DNA of 12,301 nt from UBA5336 sp038522375. GTDB taxonomy: Bacteria > Pseudomonadota > Alphaproteobacteria > Caulobacterales > Hyphomonadaceae. Each line of letters starts with the position of its first letter. Position 1 is the stretch's first letter. The DNA lies in assembly GCA_038522375.1 (NCBI GenBank), contig JBCBKE010000080.1, forward strand, positions 1 to 12,301, in the 5' to 3' direction. A program made the position numbers and the translations under genes. The notes under the pieces are model-generated. The model was not told where the DNA came from, did not search any database, and saw nothing but the letters and a program-made list of their open reading frames with translations. This document shows positions 1 through 6,708 of the stretch, piece by piece.

Positions 1-339
1 CGGTGGGGCCCCATCCGCCAGCATGAAACCCGGCCTGAGCGGGAAAGCCATTCCGGCGGCAACACCCCGGTCCTTGCTGACCCCTACGGCCTCCTGCAAA
101 TGCCATTGAGATCGGAATTCGCCCGGTTCGCCGCCCTCATTGTCGCAATCTCGAACCCGCACGCGGCCATTTTCCGCCTCGCCCGCATCCTGAAACGCCG
201 GCAACAGCGGACCGGCGGCCCACTTCCGGTGTCCCTCGCCCGGCGGGCCCCTTCGCCAGGCCCCAGTGAGGTCAACCGAACGCTCGGTGAACTCGCCAGC
301 CAGCTAACCGCCAAGCCCGCCCAGCCGAAGCCGCCCTGA
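1..339 (+). CDS. C-terminal part of an unrecognised protein (5' end outside window)
   Basis: The frame is open from the first base to a TGA at 337-339, giving at least 112 residues. An internal ATG at 100 exists but has no convincing ribosome binding site, and the frame upstream of it has no stop, so the gene most likely begins left of the window. Third codon positions are mostly G or C, as expected for a real gene here. The visible part has a hydrophobic stretch (FAALIVAIS) followed by a basic segment (LARILKRRQQR) and a tail rich in Pro, Ala and Lys ending in KPAQPKPP. I do not recognise a family. It could be a short basic tail of a membrane or nucleic-acid-associated protein, but that is only a guess. 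Chance openness in GC-rich DNA is not excluded. Confidence 0.45.
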   Translation, partial: RWGPIRQHETRPERESHSGGNTPVLADPYGLLQMPLRSEFARFAALIVAISNPHAAIFRLARILKRRQQRTGGPLPVSLARRAPSPGPSEVNRTLGELASQLTAKPAQPKPP

Positions 340-370
340 ACCGCCGGTTGATCCACGACCGCCAGCCACC

Positions 371-392
371 GCCGCACCCCATCCGGTGCGGC
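371..392. repeat. GC-rich hairpin between the partial gene and the sirtuin gene
   Basis: A perfect 8-bp inverted repeat, GCCGCACC (371-378) and GGTGCGGC (385-392), encloses a 6-nt loop. It lies 31 nt after the stop of the upstream partial gene. No T-rich run follows on either strand, so it is not a classical intrinsic terminator. It could aid Rho-dependent termination, stabilise a 3' end, or be a protein-binding site. Confidence 0.5.
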
Positions 393-400
393 CGCCCGTA

Positions 401-439
401 CTGGCCCTTCGATCTGGCCGTTCGATCTGGCCCTTCCAT
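401..439. repeat. Three tandem 13-bp repeats upstream of the sirtuin gene
   Basis: Three head-to-tail copies of a 13-bp unit are directly visible: CTGGCCCTTCGAT (401-413), CTGGCCGTTCGAT (414-426) and CTGGCCCTTCCAT (427-439). Copies 2 and 3 each differ from copy 1 at one position. The array ends 23 nt before the sirtuin ATG. Such an array can be a multi-site operator or a product of replication slippage. 13 bp is close to one helical turn plus 2-3 bp, so bound proteins would be staggered around the helix. Confidence 0.8.
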
Positions 440-462
440 CGTCCGCGCGCTAGTAACGACCC

Positions 463-1218
463 ATGCCCGATGCAAACATACTCGCTGAGCTGATCGGAAC
501 CGCTGACCGGGTGATCGTGTTTTCCGGCGCCGGTATCTCCACCGAAAGCGGGATTCCGGACTTCCGCAGCCCCGGGGGCGTGTGGAGCAAGATGCAGCCG
601 ATCTACTTCCAGGATTTCGTGACCGACCCGGACGCCAGGCGGGAATCCTGGTCCCGGGTGTTCAATCGCACGGCGGGGTGGACCGGCGCCAGCCCGAATG
701 ATGGCCACCGGGTCGTTGCGAGGCTCGTCGAGACCGGGAAAATCTCGACGGTCATCACCCAGAACGTCGATAACTTGCATCAGGATGGCGGGGTTCCCGA
801 TGACCGCGTGATCGAAGTGCATGGGAACGCCAGCTACGCGAGGTGCCTCAATTGCGGCGCGCGGCACGAATACGAAGCCCTGCAACCGCGTTTCGAGGCC
901 GGCGAAGCGCTGACTTGCGATGTCTGCGGCGGGCTTTTGAAGTCCGCGACGATCTCCTTCGGTCAGGCCATGCCAGAGAAGGAGATGATGCGCGCGACCG
1001 CCGAGGCGGAGTTGGCCGACCTTTGCCTTGTGCTCGGCTCCTCCCTCGTCGTCTATCCCGCGGCCGAGATTCCCCTCATCACCAGGCGGACCGGCGGGAG
1101 GCTGGCGATCCTGAACCGGGAACCCACCGACCAGGACCCGGTGGCCGATCTGGTCCTGAACGCCGAAATCGGCCCCACACTTGTGGAGGTTGCGGAAATT
1201 TTAGGACTGGAGATGTGA
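463..1218 (+). CDS. Sir2 family NAD-dependent protein deacylase (sirtuin)
   Basis: The 251-residue product is a cytoplasmic sirtuin, which removes acyl groups from protein lysines using NAD+ and yields nicotinamide and O-acyl-ADP-ribose. The NAD-binding GAGISTESGIPDFR motif is at residues 22-35, QNVDNLH is at 100-106, and the catalytic histidine is H120 in VHGN. Two zinc-binding CxxC pairs are present (C128/C131 and C152/C155). GSSLVVYPA (192-200) closes the Rossmann fold. Length is normal for bacterial members. The Tyr-xx-Arg pair of desuccinylase-type CobB proteins is not evident in the segment after PDFRSPGGVW, so deacetylation is more likely than desuccinylation; this is inference. The ATG at 463 has no strong ribosome binding site. 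It follows the 13-bp repeats and is separated by 145 nt from the next gene, so it is probably its own transcription unit. Family assignment is firm; the targets are unknown. Confidence 0.96.
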   Translation: MPDANILAELIGTADRVIVFSGAGISTESGIPDFRSPGGVWSKMQPIYFQDFVTDPDARRESWSRVFNRTAGWTGASPNDGHRVVARLVETGKISTVITQNVDNLHQDGGVPDDRVIEVHGNASYARCLNCGARHEYEALQPRFEAGEALTCDVCGGLLKSATISFGQAMPEKEMMRATAEAELADLCLVLGSSLVVYPAAEIPLITRRTGGRLAILNREPTDQDPVADLVLNAEIGPTLVEVAEILGLEM

Positions 1219-1363
1219 GGGGTGTTTGCCCAGGAACCACGACAGCACGGGCCCGACAGGCAATCTCATGGGGACGCTGGACGCGGACCGCTTCCTTGGC
1301 TAGGCAACCGGTCAGTAGAGGGCCGCTGGCGGCGCCGGCATATCAGGGTCAGACCAGTCTCCG

Positions 1364-2632
1364 ATGTCAACGATACGGTACGCCACTGTTTTCGCCGGAC
1401 TGTTCATCCTCTGGCCCGTGCTCGCGATCCTCGGCGGCCAGGGCTACTCCCCGCTCCTGGTCCTCATGGCCATCGGCGGGCTGGCCTTCATTCGCATGCC
1501 CCAGTGGACGGAGCCGGGCCTTTGGTGGCTCGCCGTCGCCTGGGCCGCCACCGCCTCGCTCTGGGCGCCAGGCGCAGGCGGCACGAGCTTCGCCTCGGGC
1601 AGCCTCACAGGGGGTGACTTCTCCCTCGATATGACGCCCGTCCGTCTGGCACTCACGGCCCTGGCCGTGAACTGTGTCCTGCTGGCCCTTCGCTCGGTGA
1701 CCGCCGAACAGGGCCCGAAAGCGGGCCGCCTCATCCTCGGTGCCGGCTTCGTCCACCTGGCACTCATCGCCCTGATGCCGCTAATTTATCCCCTGGTGAT
1801 CGGGATGCTGTATACTGGTGCAGACATCGAAAGAGAGGGGCTGCAAAATGCGTTGCGCGCCATCAATGCGCTGACCCTGGTCTTGCCGATGCTGCTGGCC
1901 TGGTCCTGGCACACACCGCCCCACCTGATGCGGCGGCTAGGGGGGGTCGGTTGCCTCGTCCTGGCCACGCTCAGTGCGCTCGCCATGGGCAACCAGGCCG
2001 CCACTCTGGCCCTCGTCCTGGGACTGGGATGCATGGGTGTGGTCTGGCTTATGCCGCGATCGGGCTTCCAGATCCTGTTCAGCGTCGCGGCGGCTTACGT
2101 CCTCGCTGCACCTTTCCTGCTTGGTCGATTGGCCGGTGCGCTCGAAGCCCGCGATATCCTGCTGCCTGGTTCCTTCCAGTCCCGGGCTTGGAGCTGGGAG
2201 GTGGTCGCGAGCCGGGTCCAGGAAAAGCCGCTGCTTGGCCATGGCCTTGAGGCGACGCGCAACTGGACCGAAACCTACACCGCCTATCCGGAATGGATGG
2301 CCCAGATCACCGCGGCGGGCTGGAACCAGGCCGCCTGGAGCGCCTACCGCGTCATCCCCGGACACCCCCACAACATGGCCCTTGAGATCTGGGCGGAAAC
2401 CGGCCTGATCGGCGCAAGCCTCACCGCATTGGCCCTGGCCGCCACCGGGTTCACCTCCCCAAAGCCGGAACGGCTGCCTGCGGTCACCCGCTACGGCCTG
2501 GCCGGACTCTTCGGCGCGGTGCTCGTCTACTTCAGCTTCGCCTACAGCATCTGGAATGAAGCGTTCTGGGCGTCTGTCATCATCGCGGCAACAGCGATGG
2601 TGATTGTCGGCCGCACGGTGAAAGTCAGATGA
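1364..2632 (+). CDS. O-antigen polymerase/ligase-like membrane protein (Wzy_C / WaaL type)
   Basis: This 422-residue protein is dominated by hydrophobic segments (about ten or more membrane helices). It has one large hydrophilic loop at roughly residues 260-340, followed by helices to the C terminus. That loop carries the family hallmarks: R274 in SRAWSW, PLLGHG (289-294), and HPHN (334-337) followed by ALEIWAETGLIG. Proteins of this type act at the periplasmic face of the inner membrane. They join lipid-linked sugar chains, either polymerising them (Wzy) or ligating them to lipid A core or a protein (WaaL/PglL). Sequence alone does not separate these roles. Its stop overlaps the start of the downstream glycosyltransferase (ATGA at 2629-2632), so the two are translationally coupled and probably act on the same glycan. 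The ATG at 1364 starts directly at a hydrophobic helix, which supports this start. Confidence 0.88.
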   Translation: MSTIRYATVFAGLFILWPVLAILGGQGYSPLLVLMAIGGLAFIRMPQWTEPGLWWLAVAWAATASLWAPGAGGTSFASGSLTGGDFSLDMTPVRLALTALAVNCVLLALRSVTAEQGPKAGRLILGAGFVHLALIALMPLIYPLVIGMLYTGADIEREGLQNALRAINALTLVLPMLLAWSWHTPPHLMRRLGGVGCLVLATLSALAMGNQAATLALVLGLGCMGVVWLMPRSGFQILFSVAAAYVLAAPFLLGRLAGALEARDILLPGSFQSRAWSWEVVASRVQEKPLLGHGLEATRNWTETYTAYPEWMAQITAAGWNQAAWSAYRVIPGHPHNMALEIWAETGLIGASLTALALAATGFTSPKPERLPAVTRYGLAGLFGAVLVYFSFAYSIWNEAFWASVIIAATAMVIVGRTVKVR

Positions 2633-3450
2633 GTAACAAGCCCGTCATCACAGCCGTCATGGTGACCTACCATACTGGACCGCGCCTACGCGACAGCCTG
2701 AACGCCCTCGTGTTCGACCCCCAGGTCTCGGAAATCGTGATCGTCGATAATGGCAATCCCGAAGCCGACCAGGCCTGGCTGGATGGCTTCGCAGGGGGCC
2801 ATGCGACCAGGGTCAAGCTCGTCAGACCGCGGGAGAACCTCGGATTTGGGCGCGCCTGCAATCTCGGCGCCCGTGAAGCGAGGGGCAACCTGCTGCTGTT
2901 CATCAACCCCGATGCGGTCATGAAACGCGGCTCGGTCAAGGCCATGGTAGAGGCCTCCGCCGGAAAGCCCGTGCCGTGGCTGGTGGGCGGCAAGATCTTC
3001 GGTCCCGATGGTCGGGAACAGCGAGGCGCCCGGCGACGGGAATTGACCCTGATGCGCGCGCTGGGCCTCTCGCGCTGGACGCTCGAAAAACTCCCCGAAC
3101 CTGACAGTCCCATTCCCGTTGACGCGATTTCCGGTGCCTTCTTCATGATGGCCAAGCAACAGTTCCTGATGCTAGACGGCGGATTTGATGGCGCATACTT
3201 CCTGCACGTGGAAGATATCGACCTCTGCCGGCGGGTTCGCGAGGCCGGCGGCACGGTGATCTACCAGCCCGCGGCCGGCGCCCTTCACTATGGATCAACC
3301 TCGGGCATGCCCAGCGCCGAAGTCGCTTCCCTGAAAGCGGACAGTCTCACATACTACTTCCGAAAGTTTGCGCGCTCACCGCTGGCCAAACTGGCCAATC
3401 TCGCCGTGCTGCCCGCCATGGCCTGGGCCGTGAAGCGCAGGAGCAGCTAG
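2629..3450 (+). CDS. Family 2 glycosyltransferase, rhamnosyltransferase-like
   Basis: The product has 273 residues and no membrane helices, and should act at the cytoplasmic face of the membrane. It transfers a sugar from a nucleotide donor to a growing glycan. The GT-A fold signs are present in order: the N-terminal strand with VTYHTG (12-17), VIVDNG (37-42) for nucleotide binding, ENLGFGRACNLG (69-80), the metal-binding region FINPDA (91-96), SGAFFM (168-173), and HVEDIDLCRR (193-202), whose acidic residues include the likely catalytic base. This layout is typical of WbbL-like rhamnosyltransferases, although the donor sugar cannot be fixed from sequence. The start is set by the ATGA overlap with the upstream polymerase or ligase gene. 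Its TAG stop lies in a palindromic CTAG that also supplies the stop of the opposing glmM, leaving no room for a terminator between them. Confidence 0.92.
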   Translation: MSNKPVITAVMVTYHTGPRLRDSLNALVFDPQVSEIVIVDNGNPEADQAWLDGFAGGHATRVKLVRPRENLGFGRACNLGAREARGNLLLFINPDAVMKRGSVKAMVEASAGKPVPWLVGGKIFGPDGREQRGARRRELTLMRALGLSRWTLEKLPEPDSPIPVDAISGAFFMMAKQQFLMLDGGFDGAYFLHVEDIDLCRRVREAGGTVIYQPAAGALHYGSTSGMPSAEVASLKADSLTYYFRKFARSPLAKLANLAVLPAMAWAVKRRSS

Positions 3451-4805
3451 GTGCCTGCCGCCGCTTCAACCGCACTGACCACACGGGTAAGCGCCGCATC
3501 CATGCTGGCCGGATCAAGCGCTTCGGCCATCACCCGGATCTTCGGCTCGGTTCCCGATGCCCGGACCACCAACCGTCCCTCATCACCCAGCGCGGCAGAA
3601 GCCTCCGAAATCGCCGCTTTGACCGGTCCGGACTCCAGCGGATTGGACCCGGAATACCGGACATTGACCAGTTTCTGCGGCACAGGGTCAAAGACCCGCG
3701 ACACGTCGGAGAAAGCCCGCCCGTCCCGCTTCAGTTCGGCAAGTACCTGGACCGCCGCCAGCAAGCCATCTCCCGTGGTGCCATGCCGCAGCATGACGAT
3801 GTGGCCTGACTGCTCACCGCCCAGAACGAAGCCGCCGACCCGCATGGCATCGACCACATGCTTGTCGCCAACCCCGGTGCGCGGCATTGCGATGTTCAAG
3901 GCTTTGAAATGTCGCTCGAGTCCGAGGTTTGACATGACTGTCGTGACGACGCTGCCCCCCTCCAGCGCCGCCTCCCGGTGCAGCACCCCGGCCAGGAGCC
4001 CGATCAGTTGATCTCCGTCCACCACGCTCCCGTGCTCGTCGACCATGATCAACCGGTCCCCATCACCGTCGAGGGCCACGCCGGCATCGGCCCGGACGGC
4101 GCGCACCGTCCTCGCCAGCGCGGCCGGATGCGTGGACCCTACCTGGTCGTTGATGTTCTGCCCATTGGGCACCGTACCGATGGTTTCGACCTCCGCTCCC
4201 AGCCGCCGGAGAAGAAAGGGCCCAAGATCAAAACCGGCACCGTTGGCCCCATCGACCACCACTTTCAGTCCAGACAGCGACGCCCCCGCCGGAAGACTGG
4301 ATACCAGCTGCTCGATATAGCGCGCGCGCAAATCGAGGCTTGGATCGGGAGCGACGGTTCCGAAACGATCAACCGGGACGGCCTGGCCATCGAATCCCGC
4401 GGCGGTCGCTGCTTCGATCGCTGCTTCGTCCTCGGCGGCGAGCTTGAAACCATCCGGACCGAAAAGCTTCACCCCATTGTCGCCGGCAGGGTTGTGGGAC
4501 GCAGTGACCATGATCCCGAACCGGGCCTGGTGCAGCCGGGTCGCAAGGGCCAGCGCAGGGGTTGGCAAAACGCCCAGCGGGACAACGTCGAGGCCGAGCG
4601 AGGCGAGGCCCGCGGCCAGAACCTCAACGATGGCTGGACCGGATGACCTTGTATCCATGGCAATCATGACGCGGTCGCCGGGCGTGATCGCGGGGACCAG
4701 GTGACGACCACTGGCCAGTGCGATCTGCAGCAGGTGCGGCGGGGTCAGCGGCGGAACACCGACCCGGCCGCGGATACCGTCGGTGCCGAAATATCGAAGG
4801 CTCAT
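3447..4805 (-). CDS. glmM: Phosphoglucosamine mutase GlmM
   Basis: This cytoplasmic enzyme converts glucosamine-6-phosphate to glucosamine-1-phosphate, the step before GlmU makes UDP-GlcNAc for peptidoglycan and lipopolysaccharide. With the start at 4805 it has 452 residues, the normal family length, and begins with the conserved YFGTDGIRG. The phosphoserine loop is TASHNP (101-106, S103). The metal loop is DGDGDR (246-251), sugar binding is GEQSGH (330-335), and the phosphate-binding RASGTEPKIRVM is near residues 415-426. All four domains are intact. A longer reading from 4859 adds 18 residues not seen in the family and is rejected, because ATG 4805 sits in an ATGA overlap with the stop of the upstream 153-residue gene. 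It is the last gene of a four-gene minus-strand run that includes O-acetylation genes. This differs from the ftsH/folP neighbourhood common for glmM in proteobacteria. Confidence 0.98.
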   Translation of the reverse strand: MSLRYFGTDGIRGRVGVPPLTPPHLLQIALASGRHLVPAITPGDRVMIAMDTRSSGPAIVEVLAAGLASLGLDVVPLGVLPTPALALATRLHQARFGIMVTASHNPAGDNGVKLFGPDGFKLAAEDEAAIEAATAAGFDGQAVPVDRFGTVAPDPSLDLRARYIEQLVSSLPAGASLSGLKVVVDGANGAGFDLGPFLLRRLGAEVETIGTVPNGQNINDQVGSTHPAALARTVRAVRADAGVALDGDGDRLIMVDEHGSVVDGDQLIGLLAGVLHREAALEGGSVVTTVMSNLGLERHFKALNIAMPRTGVGDKHVVDAMRVGGFVLGGEQSGHIVMLRHGTTGDGLLAAVQVLAELKRDGRAFSDVSRVFDPVPQKLVNVRYSGSNPLESGPVKAAISEASAALGDEGRLVVRASGTEPKIRVMAEALDPASMDAALTRVVSAVEAAAGT

Positions 4806-5263
4806 AACTGGTCTCCCGTCCTGATGGCGAGCAATAGCCACTCCGACGGAACGAGGCACCCCTTTAGTTTGGAGGGATGGAACCGATGACGGTCGGTCAC
4901 GGGGCGGGGCGACACGTCATCGACATGGCCAGGCGCGCCCCTGCCGGTGATGAAGCTCACACGACACGCCGGATCGATCTGCCAACCATAGGCCGCCGCT
5001 ATCAAGGCGAGGTCGCCCGCCGCAAGTCCCGATGGCAACACGATCGCGACCCCGTCCTGGTCCCCGCTGACCAGCAAGGCCCCCCGCGCCCGGGCGGCCC
5101 GATCGCCATCGCACAGGATCGCCGGCGCCAGGACAGACGGGCCCTGGCGGGCGTCCAATCGCTGCAAGACGGTAACAAGGGGCGGCGGCGCACCGTCCAA
5201 CGGCTCGAAAACCGACACGTCTGAATATCCGTCAATGACGGCAAGACTGGTCTTGCTGGGCAT
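4802..5263 (-). CDS. Unrecognised 153-residue protein coupled to glmM
   Basis: I do not recognise this protein. It is 153 residues, has no signal peptide or membrane helix, and should be cytoplasmic. It has an acidic N-terminal half, a hydrophobic core region (GVAIVLPSGLAAGDLALIAAAYGW, about residues 71-94), a basic and histidine-containing stretch (TDRHRFHPSKLKG, about 122-134) and a hydrophobic end (SEWLLLAIRTGDQL). Coding status is supported by position: it begins 23 nt after the MBOAT gene stop, and its TGA overlaps the glmM ATG (ATGA, 4802-4805). The start ATG at 5263 has only a weak GAGA upstream. From the context it might help sugar-nucleotide supply or surface glycan modification, but no motif shows this. 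Confidence 0.75.
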   Translation of the reverse strand: MPSKTSLAVIDGYSDVSVFEPLDGAPPPLVTVLQRLDARQGPSVLAPAILCDGDRAARARGALLVSGDQDGVAIVLPSGLAAGDLALIAAAYGWQIDPACRVSFITGRGAPGHVDDVSPRPVTDRHRFHPSKLKGCLVPSEWLLLAIRTGDQL

Positions 5264-5286
5264 GACCGGTCTCTAGGCGGATGCGG

Positions 5287-6708
5287 TCAGAACTGGAAGT
5301 AGACGAAGGGAAGCGGTTCGAGCGGATAGAACGAGATCGCCAACGCGGTGAGCGCGCCAAGCCCCGACCAGTAGACCAGTGGCGAGCGCGTCAACCGCCG
5401 ACGACCCCGCGCGGTGCTCTGGCTCCTGCCAAGCCGGGCATCCAGCGCCACAAGCAACGGCACACACCACACCGTCCACGAGACACCCGCCGTGCCGCCT
5501 TCGCGAAGGCCGGCAAAGGCCTGCCAGATCGTGATGGCATCACCGGGGCTTTCAGCCCTGAACAAGACCCAGGCCATGAGGACGAAACCCTGGGTCGAGA
5601 GCAATCCGACAATGCCGGGAAGCGTCTGGTTTCCCCTGCGAAAGACGATCCGGTGCAGACATAGCGCCAGCCCATGGAGCACGCCCCACGCAACGAATGT
5701 CCAGGCTGCGCCATGCCACAGCGCACCCAGCAGGACCGTTATCATCACGTTTCGCAAGGTGATGGAGATCGTGCCCTGGCTTCCGCCCAGGGGGATGTAG
5801 ACATAGTCGCGCAACCAGGCAGAAAGCGACATGTGCCAGCGGCGCCAGAACTCATCGATGGACAGGCTGGCATAGGGGTAATCGAAGTTCCGCGGAATCA
5901 GGTAGCCGAACCAGCGCGCGACCCCGACGGCCATAAGCGAATAGCCTGCGAAATCGAAGTAGACCTGGCCGCCGAACGCAACCGTGGCGCCGACAAGGGC
6001 CCAGTTCGACCAGGCCGCCAGGTCTGAAGGGCCGACCCCTCCGCCACCGAAGACCGGGTCTGCGACCTGTGACAGTGGATCGGCGATCCCCGCCTTGTAG
6101 ATAAAGCCGAGGAGCACAGCCCGGGCACCGGCCATGAAGAGCTGCTGCGTCAGCCGCTTTTCCCGGTTCATCTGGGGCAGGAAATGCTTGGCACGGACGA
6201 TCGGACCGGCCGCCAGCTGTGGGAAGAAACCGATATAGAAAGCCACGCGGCGCAGTTCGCGCTCTGCACCGACGTCTTCCCGGGACACGTCGATGAGATA
6301 GCTGATCGCCTGGAGGATGAAGAACGAAACCCCCAGGGGCACGATCAAGTGAACGACGGGCCAGGACGGTTGGAGTCCAAGCTGTGAGAGGGCGGTGGCG
6401 GTGCTGTCTGCAAAGAAGCCCAGATACTTGAACATCACAAGGACCAGCAGGTTTGTGACACAGCCCACCAGGGTCCAGGCCCTTCGACCGGAGGTGCCAC
6501 GTTCATGGTTCGATGCCAGCAGCGCACAGGCCCAGCTCGTGACGATCACGAAACCGAGCAGCAGGAGAAAGCGGCTATCCCACCAGCCATAGAAAATGAT
6601 CGATGCCGCCAGCAGGGTATCAATGCGCAAACGGAGCGACTGCACCGTCCAGTAGACGGCCAGCGTGAAGCCCAGCAACAGAAGAAAAACGGGTTCGACG
6701 AAACTCAT
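5287..6708 (-). CDS. MBOAT family O-acyltransferase (AlgI-like)
   Basis: This is a 473-residue multi-pass inner membrane protein of the AlgI/DltB/PatA group. These proteins move acyl groups, usually acetyl, from the cytoplasm to a partner that modifies an extracellular polymer. Family marks in order are FKYLGFF (93-99), PLGVSFFILQAISYLIDV (124-141), FFPQLAAGPIVR (161-172), YFDFAGYS (250-257), and NFDYPY followed by EFWRRWHMSLSAWLRDYVYIPLGG (about 274-309). The conserved histidines are H332 (in LWHGAAW) and H345 (in VLHG). The C terminus ends in FVYFQF, as is usual in this family, so the protein looks complete. Its ATG at 6708 overlaps the stop of the upstream SGNH-like gene by 4 nt (ATGA), matching the usual pairing of an MBOAT protein with an SGNH-type partner. 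The acceptor is presumably the glycan made by the neighbouring genes. Confidence 0.95.
   Translation of the reverse strand: MSFVEPVFLLLLGFTLAVYWTVQSLRLRIDTLLAASIIFYGWWDSRFLLLLGFVIVTSWACALLASNHERGTSGRRAWTLVGCVTNLLVLVMFKYLGFFADSTATALSQLGLQPSWPVVHLIVPLGVSFFILQAISYLIDVSREDVGAERELRRVAFYIGFFPQLAAGPIVRAKHFLPQMNREKRLTQQLFMAGARAVLLGFIYKAGIADPLSQVADPVFGGGGVGPSDLAAWSNWALVGATVAFGGQVYFDFAGYSLMAVGVARWFGYLIPRNFDYPYASLSIDEFWRRWHMSLSAWLRDYVYIPLGGSQGTISITLRNVMITVLLGALWHGAAWTFVAWGVLHGLALCLHRIVFRRGNQTLPGIVGLLSTQGFVLMAWVLFRAESPGDAITIWQAFAGLREGGTAGVSWTVWCVPLLVALDARLGRSQSTARGRRRLTRSPLVYWSGLGALTALAISFYPLEPLPFVYFQF

Noticed and set aside
401..439. 13-bp tandem repeats as a small CRISPR array
   Set aside because: The units are contiguous with no spacers and are too short; they are simple tandem repeats.
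304..885. 193-residue minus-strand open frame across the start of the sirtuin gene
   Set aside because: It is antisense to a clear sirtuin with all catalytic motifs and shows no family signs; long antisense frames are expected at this GC content.
1219..1363. Possible small RNA or promoter in the gap between the sirtuin and polymerase/ligase genes
   Set aside because: Only short GC-rich palindromes and a weak TTGCC/GGCAA pairing were found; no convincing promoter, terminator or RNA fold is supported.
843..1634. 263-residue plus-strand open frame overlapping the sirtuin and polymerase/ligase genes
   Set aside because: It is Arg, Pro and Ser rich in the way typical of a shifted reading frame, and it overlaps two well supported genes.
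3978..4646. 222-residue plus-strand open frame opposite glmM
   Set aside because: It is antisense to glmM, whose phosphoserine and metal motifs are intact; its composition is that of a shadow frame.
4806..4859. Upstream extension of glmM to ATG 4859
   Set aside because: The 18 extra residues precede the conserved family N terminus, and ATG 4805 is set by overlap with the upstream stop.
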